Positions 6,430 to 8,683 of a stretch of DNA of 8,683 nucleotides are shown here, one piece after another; position 1 is the first letter of the stretch, and every line of letters starts with the position of its first letter. The stretch lies in NCBI GenBank assembly GCA_023434535.1, contig JAEYSR010000230.1, forward strand, positions 1 to 8,683. The letters run 5' to 3'. The position numbers were made by a program, and so were the translations under genes. The notes under the pieces were generated by a model that was not told the DNA's origin, did not search any database, and saw only the letters and a program-made list of their open reading frames with translations. This DNA is from Actinomycetes bacterium. Its GTDB lineage: Bacteria; Actinomycetota; Acidimicrobiia; Acidimicrobiales; Microtrichaceae.

Positions 6430-7694
6430 AGGTACTGGACGTTCGGGCCCTTCAACACCCGACGCGTGTCCAGCACGGGGGTCGTGGACGACCCGAGGAC
6501 ACCGGTGTCGAACTCGTCGTGGGCGACGACCAGCACGGCCAGGTCCGCCGCCTCGATCTCGGCGGCCGAACCCGTCGAGTGCCCGACGCCCTCCGGGTAC
6601 TGGTGGTCGGCCACGTGTGGGTCGACCACGTCCACGTCGGCCCCGAGAGCCAGCAGCTGCTCGATCAGGGGGCGAGACGGCGTCTCGCGTGCGTCGCCGG
6701 TGTTCGCCTTGTACGCCATGCCGAACACGAGGACGCGAGAGCCCCGGACGGCCCGTCCGTCGTCGTTGAGGAGGTCCTGGATGCGGCGGACCACGTAGTC
6801 GGGCATGTGCTGGTTCACGTCGTTGGCCAGCTCGACGAAGCGGAACCGCTGGCCGAGGGATCGCTCGACCCGCCACGACAGGTAGGACGGGTCGATCGGT
6901 AGGCAGTGCCCGCCGACCCCCGGCCCGGGGGTGAACCTCATGTACCCGAACGGCTTCGACGAGGCGGCGTCGATGGCCTCCCAGACGTCGATGTCGAGGT
7001 CGTGGGCGAAGACGGCGAGCTCGTTCACGAGGGCGATGTTGACGTGGCGGAACGTGTTCTCGAGGAGCTTCGTGAGCTCCGCCTCGCGGGTCCCCGACAC
7101 GGGGACCGTCCGGTCGACGAGGCGGTCGAAGAACCCCTGGACGGCGGCCAAGGAGGAGGGGTCGATGCCGGAGACCACCTTCGGGGTGTTCTCGAAGCGC
7201 CACTGCCGGTTCCCCGGATCGATCCGCTCGGGGCTGTAGCCGACGTGGAAGTCGGTGCCGGCCGTCAGGCCGGAGCCGGCCTCCAGGAGCGGTACGGCCA
7301 GTTCGTCGGTCGTCCCGGGATACGTGGTCGACTCCAGGATCACCGTCGAGCCCGGCGTCACGTGGGGGGCGAGCTTCGTGCAGGCGGACTCGATGAAAGA
7401 CAGGTCGGGGACGCCCTCGCCCATGGGGGTGGGCACGGAGATCACGGCCACGTCGAAGCCTTTGAGCTCTGACTCGTCGCTGGTGGCTCGGTAGCGACCG
7501 GACTCGATCACAGCCCTCAGGCGGTCGTCCGGGATGTCCTCGACGTACGAGTGCCCGTCGTTGAGGAGGGACACCTTTCGCTCCTCGACGTCGTAGCCGA
7601 CGACGTCGAACCCCACTTCGGCGGCGCGGACGGCGACGGGCAACCCGACGTAACCCTGTCCGAGCACCACCGCACGATCATCTCGACGCTCCAC
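6426..7694 (-). CDS. UDP-N-acetylhexosamine 6-dehydrogenase (WbpA/TviB-type)
   Basis: A 422-residue nucleotide-sugar dehydrogenase that oxidises C6 of a UDP-N-acetyl sugar to the uronic acid, using two NAD+. The NAD fold starts at AVVLGQGYVGLPVA (8-21). SVPTPMGEG (86-94) and ESTTYPGTTDE (121-131) follow. GYSPERIDPGN (152-162) and ELTKLLENTFRHVNIALVNE (206-225) are the branch-defining motifs, with catalytic Lys209. GPGVGGHCLPIDP (257-269) carries catalytic Cys264. FGMAYKANTGDARETPS (324-340) and LDTRR (408-412) end the UDP-binding domain. SPER.DPGN and GHC.PIDP point to the WbpA/VipA branch acting on UDP-GlcNAc, as opposed to ugd; a ManNAc enzyme (WecC) is the main alternative. The GTG start is fixed by AGAGGGGG upstream. 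It is the first gene of operon B and is followed by the deacetylase with a 4-bp overlap. Confidence 0.9.
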   Translation of the reverse strand: MERRDDRAVVLGQGYVGLPVAVRAAEVGFDVVGYDVEERKVSLLNDGHSYVEDIPDDRLRAVIESGRYRATSDESELKGFDVAVISVPTPMGEGVPDLSFIESACTKLAPHVTPGSTVILESTTYPGTTDELAVPLLEAGSGLTAGTDFHVGYSPERIDPGNRQWRFENTPKVVSGIDPSSLAAVQGFFDRLVDRTVPVSGTREAELTKLLENTFRHVNIALVNELAVFAHDLDIDVWEAIDAASSKPFGYMRFTPGPGVGGHCLPIDPSYLSWRVERSLGQRFRFVELANDVNQHMPDYVVRRIQDLLNDDGRAVRGSRVLVFGMAYKANTGDARETPSRPLIEQLLALGADVDVVDPHVADHQYPEGVGHSTGSAAEIEAADLAVLVVAHDEFDTGVLGSSTTPVLDTRRVLKGPNVQYL

Positions 7695-7700
7695 TGAGTG

Positions 7701-7708
7701 CCCCCTCT
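7701..7708 (-). promoter_or_regulatory. Shine-Dalgarno sequence of the WbpA-type dehydrogenase gene
   Basis: The minus strand reads AGAGGGGG, ending 6 nt before the GTG at 7694. This spacing is normal, and it decides this start over internal alternatives. Confidence 0.65.
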
Positions 7709-7715
7709 GTACGGT

Positions 7716-7735
7716 GCCGGAACTGACGGTCCGGC
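7716..7735. repeat. 6-bp inverted repeat in the operon B leader
   Basis: GCCGGA (7716-7721) and TCCGGC (7730-7735) are perfect inverted arms around 8 nt. The repeat lies about 20 nt upstream of the dehydrogenase start and just before its Shine-Dalgarno sequence on the minus strand. It could form a leader stem-loop, but arms of this length are not rare in GC-rich DNA. Confidence 0.4.
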
Positions 7736-7805
7736 GGAAGTGTGAACGTGTGCCGCGACAACGTCAACCCGCATGATTGCCCAGTGCATCGTCGCAGATC
7801 ATGGG

Positions 7806-7853
7806 TTGAACTGAAACTTGTTCAATGATTCACTGATCCCCGTTCAGTTGAAC
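7806..7853. repeat. Cluster of TTGAAC/GTTCAA half-sites (candidate operator)
   Basis: TTGAAC (7806-7811) faces GTTCAA (7820-7825) across 8 nt as a perfect inverted repeat. A second palindrome, GTTCA-GT-TGAAC, fills 7842-7853, and its right arm is again TTGAAC (7848-7853). The two forward copies start 42 bp apart, about four helical turns. The cluster overlaps the best promoter candidate for operon B and lies before the capD-like gene. A dimeric regulator could control both directions; no regulator gene is in the window. Confidence 0.4.
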
Positions 7854-7878
7854 CTCGACGGCTGTCGAGATGGGGATC
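7835..7878. repeat. Nested inverted repeats, possible three-way junction
   Basis: Outer arms GATCCCC (7835-7841) and GGGGATC (7872-7878) pair perfectly over 7 bp. Between them sit two back-to-back palindromes, GTTCA-GT-TGAAC (7842-7853) and CTCGAC-GGCT-GTCGAG (7854-7869), then AT (7870-7871). Except for those two bases and the loops, every base of the 44-nt block is in a perfect inverted repeat. In RNA this would fold as an outer stem with two inner hairpins, 16 nt before the capD-like GTG. In DNA it could be a cruciform or protein-binding site. Confidence 0.55.
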
Positions 7879-7894
7879 CAGCACTGGGGGCGAA

Positions 7895-8683
7895 GTGACG
7901 TCAGCCGATTTTGCACGTTGGCGATTCGCCGTGCAGGCAGCGATCGACTCCGCCAGCTGGGGCCTCGGCCTCCTCGCTGCGACGCTGCTGCGCTACGACC
8001 TCGACTGGTCGAAGGTTCCGCTGCCCCAGGTGGCGGCCATGGCGGCAGTGGCATGTGTCGGTCAGATCCTGCTGGGCCGAGCGGTGGGGCTCTACGTCCA
8101 CCGCTGGCGCTACGGCACGTTCGAGGAGGTCGTCGCGACCGTGAAGGTCACCCTCGCGATGACCCTCATCTTGACGGTCCTGAACCTGCTCCCCGTTCTC
8201 GACCGCCCGGTCCCGCTCAGCGCAACGATCGTCGGCGGCTTCCTGGCGCTGTTCTGCATGGCCTGCGGCCGTTTCGCGTGGCGGATGCAGGTCGACCGCT
8301 GGTCGCGCGTCGTCGACGAGGAGCGGGAGCCGACCATCGTGTTCGGCGCCGGCGAGGGCGGTCTGCAGGTGGTGCAGTCGATGCGTCGGGCCGGCCAGTT
8401 CGAGCCGGTCGCCGTGCTGGACGACAAGCGGGACCTGCTGAACCTCTCCGTCAAGGGCCTGAGAGTCCGTGGTGGCCGCGATGTCCTGGCGAAGGTCGCC
8501 GAGGAGACCGGCGCGACGACGATGGTCATCGCCATCCCCTCGGCTGGCTCGGAGCTGGTGCGTGACCTGGCGGCTTGCTCCGACGCGGCCGGGCTGCGCA
8601 CGCTCGTTCTTCCGCCGGTCGACGAGCTCTTCGGCTCGCCGGGAGTCGGCGACATCCGACCCCTGACCGAGGCGGACCTGCTC
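7895..8683 (+). CDS. CapD/WbpM-type membrane nucleotide-sugar dehydratase/epimerase, N-terminal part
   Basis: The frame runs 263 codons from the GTG at 7895 to the window end with no stop, so the gene is truncated by the window. The start is preceded by a G-run (7886-7890) 4 nt upstream. Four hydrophobic segments are visible at about residues 13-32, 45-66, 83-101 and 108-127. The arginine-rich link VHRWRYGTFEEV (68-79) lies between the second and third. A first nucleotide-binding-like domain begins with TIVFGAGEGGLQ (147-158), and the part before the cut ends DIRPLTEADLL (253-263). In the WbpM/PglF/CapD family this order of four membrane helices, a Rossmann-like domain and an R....DLL link leads into the catalytic SDR domain, which makes UDP-4-keto-6-deoxy-HexNAc. 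That catalytic half is not in the window, so activity cannot be checked. It is divergent from operon B. Confidence 0.87.
   Translation, partial: MTSADFARWRFAVQAAIDSASWGLGLLAATLLRYDLDWSKVPLPQVAAMAAVACVGQILLGRAVGLYVHRWRYGTFEEVVATVKVTLAMTLILTVLNLLPVLDRPVPLSATIVGGFLALFCMACGRFAWRMQVDRWSRVVDEEREPTIVFGAGEGGLQVVQSMRRAGQFEPVAVLDDKRDLLNLSVKGLRVRGGRDVLAKVAEETGATTMVIAIPSAGSELVRDLAACSDAAGLRTLVLPPVDELFGSPGVGDIRPLTEADLL

Larger units (their letters stand above)
7695..7894. promoter_or_regulatory. Divergent promoter and leader region, operon B / capD-like gene
   Basis: A 200-bp spacer, visibly richer in A+T between about 7795 and 7855. For operon B a plausible promoter on the minus strand is TTGAAC (7825-7820), 16 bp, CATGAT (7803-7798), giving a leader of about 100 nt. 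For the capD-like gene no strong pair was found; TTGAAC (7806-7811) with TTCACT (7829-7834), 17 bp apart, is a poor candidate. The spacer is dense with symmetric sequence, listed separately. No small ORF with a ribosome-binding site stood out. Confidence 0.45.

Noticed and set aside
6430..7203. N-terminal extension of the polysaccharide deacetylase frame
   Set aside because: Lies inside the WbpA-type dehydrogenase gene and is low-complexity. The ATG at 6429 in the ATGA overlap is the natural start.
7878..7887. CCAG-CA-CTGG palindrome
   Set aside because: Only 4-bp arms with a 2-nt loop; expected by chance, although it follows directly on the nested repeat block.
7870..8565. Open frame of 231 codons on the plus strand starting at 7870
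   Set aside because: Out of frame with the CapD-like protein, whose membrane segments and GAGEGG motif are only read in the frame starting at 7895. That frame is unclosed because it runs off the window.
1..8683. CRISPR array, insertion sequence, tRNA or rRNA
   Set aside because: No repeat-spacer series, transposase motifs, terminal repeats with target duplications, or tRNA-like cloverleaf with conserved bases were seen. The 7835-7878 block lacks tRNA consensus bases.

Overview
The window is a high-GC, gene-dense stretch with many GTG starts and 4-bp gene overlaps. This fits an actinobacterium. I lean towards the Acidimicrobiia or a similar lineage from the general look of the proteins, but no taxonomic marker is present. 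Apart from a sulfite-oxidase-like gene end at the left edge, the whole window is a surface-polysaccharide (capsule/exopolysaccharide) biosynthesis locus. No mobile element, tRNA, rRNA or CRISPR array was seen.

Layout, left to right. (1) 1-127 (+) is the C-terminal end of a molybdopterin oxidoreductase of the sulfite oxidase type. It converges on the next operon across a strong 12-position hairpin at 145-174. (2) Operon A, minus strand, 2429 to 159: a GT2 (dolichol-phosphate-sugar synthase-like) glycosyltransferase, a YdjC/ChbG-family carbohydrate deacetylase and a class I SAM methyltransferase, with overlaps of 17 and 4 bp. (3) 2546-3817 (+) is UDP-glucose 6-dehydrogenase, divergent from operon A across a 116-bp spacer. 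(4) Operon B, minus strand, 7694 to 3831: a WbpA-type UDP-N-acetylhexosamine 6-dehydrogenase, a NodB-type polysaccharide deacetylase, a GT4 glycosyltransferase and a low-molecular-weight protein tyrosine phosphatase. Each of its three junctions is a 4-bp ATGA/GTGA overlap. Operon B converges on ugd with only 13 bp between the stops. (5) 7895 to the window end (+) is the N-terminal half of a CapD/WbpM-type membrane nucleotide-sugar dehydratase/epimerase, divergent from operon B across a 200-bp spacer.

How the genes could work together (inference): the two dehydrogenases would supply UDP-glucuronate and a UDP-N-acetylhexosaminuronate. The CapD-like enzyme would supply a 4-keto-6-deoxy amino sugar. 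The GT4 enzyme would add one sugar to a lipid-linked repeat unit, the deacetylases would expose amines, and the phosphatase may control export or polymerisation. Operon A resembles a separate module that makes a polyprenyl-phosphate sugar and then deacetylates it, with a methyltransferase attached. Initial glycosyl-phosphate transferase, flippase, polymerase and tyrosine kinase genes are not in the window.

The least ordinary signal is non-coding. The 200-bp spacer before the CapD-like gene holds a compact nest of perfect inverted repeats (7835-7878). Its outer 7-bp arms enclose two adjacent palindromes, as in a three-way junction, and it lies next to a cluster of TTGAAC/GTTCAA half-sites. I found no protein-coding system that I can defend as undescribed.
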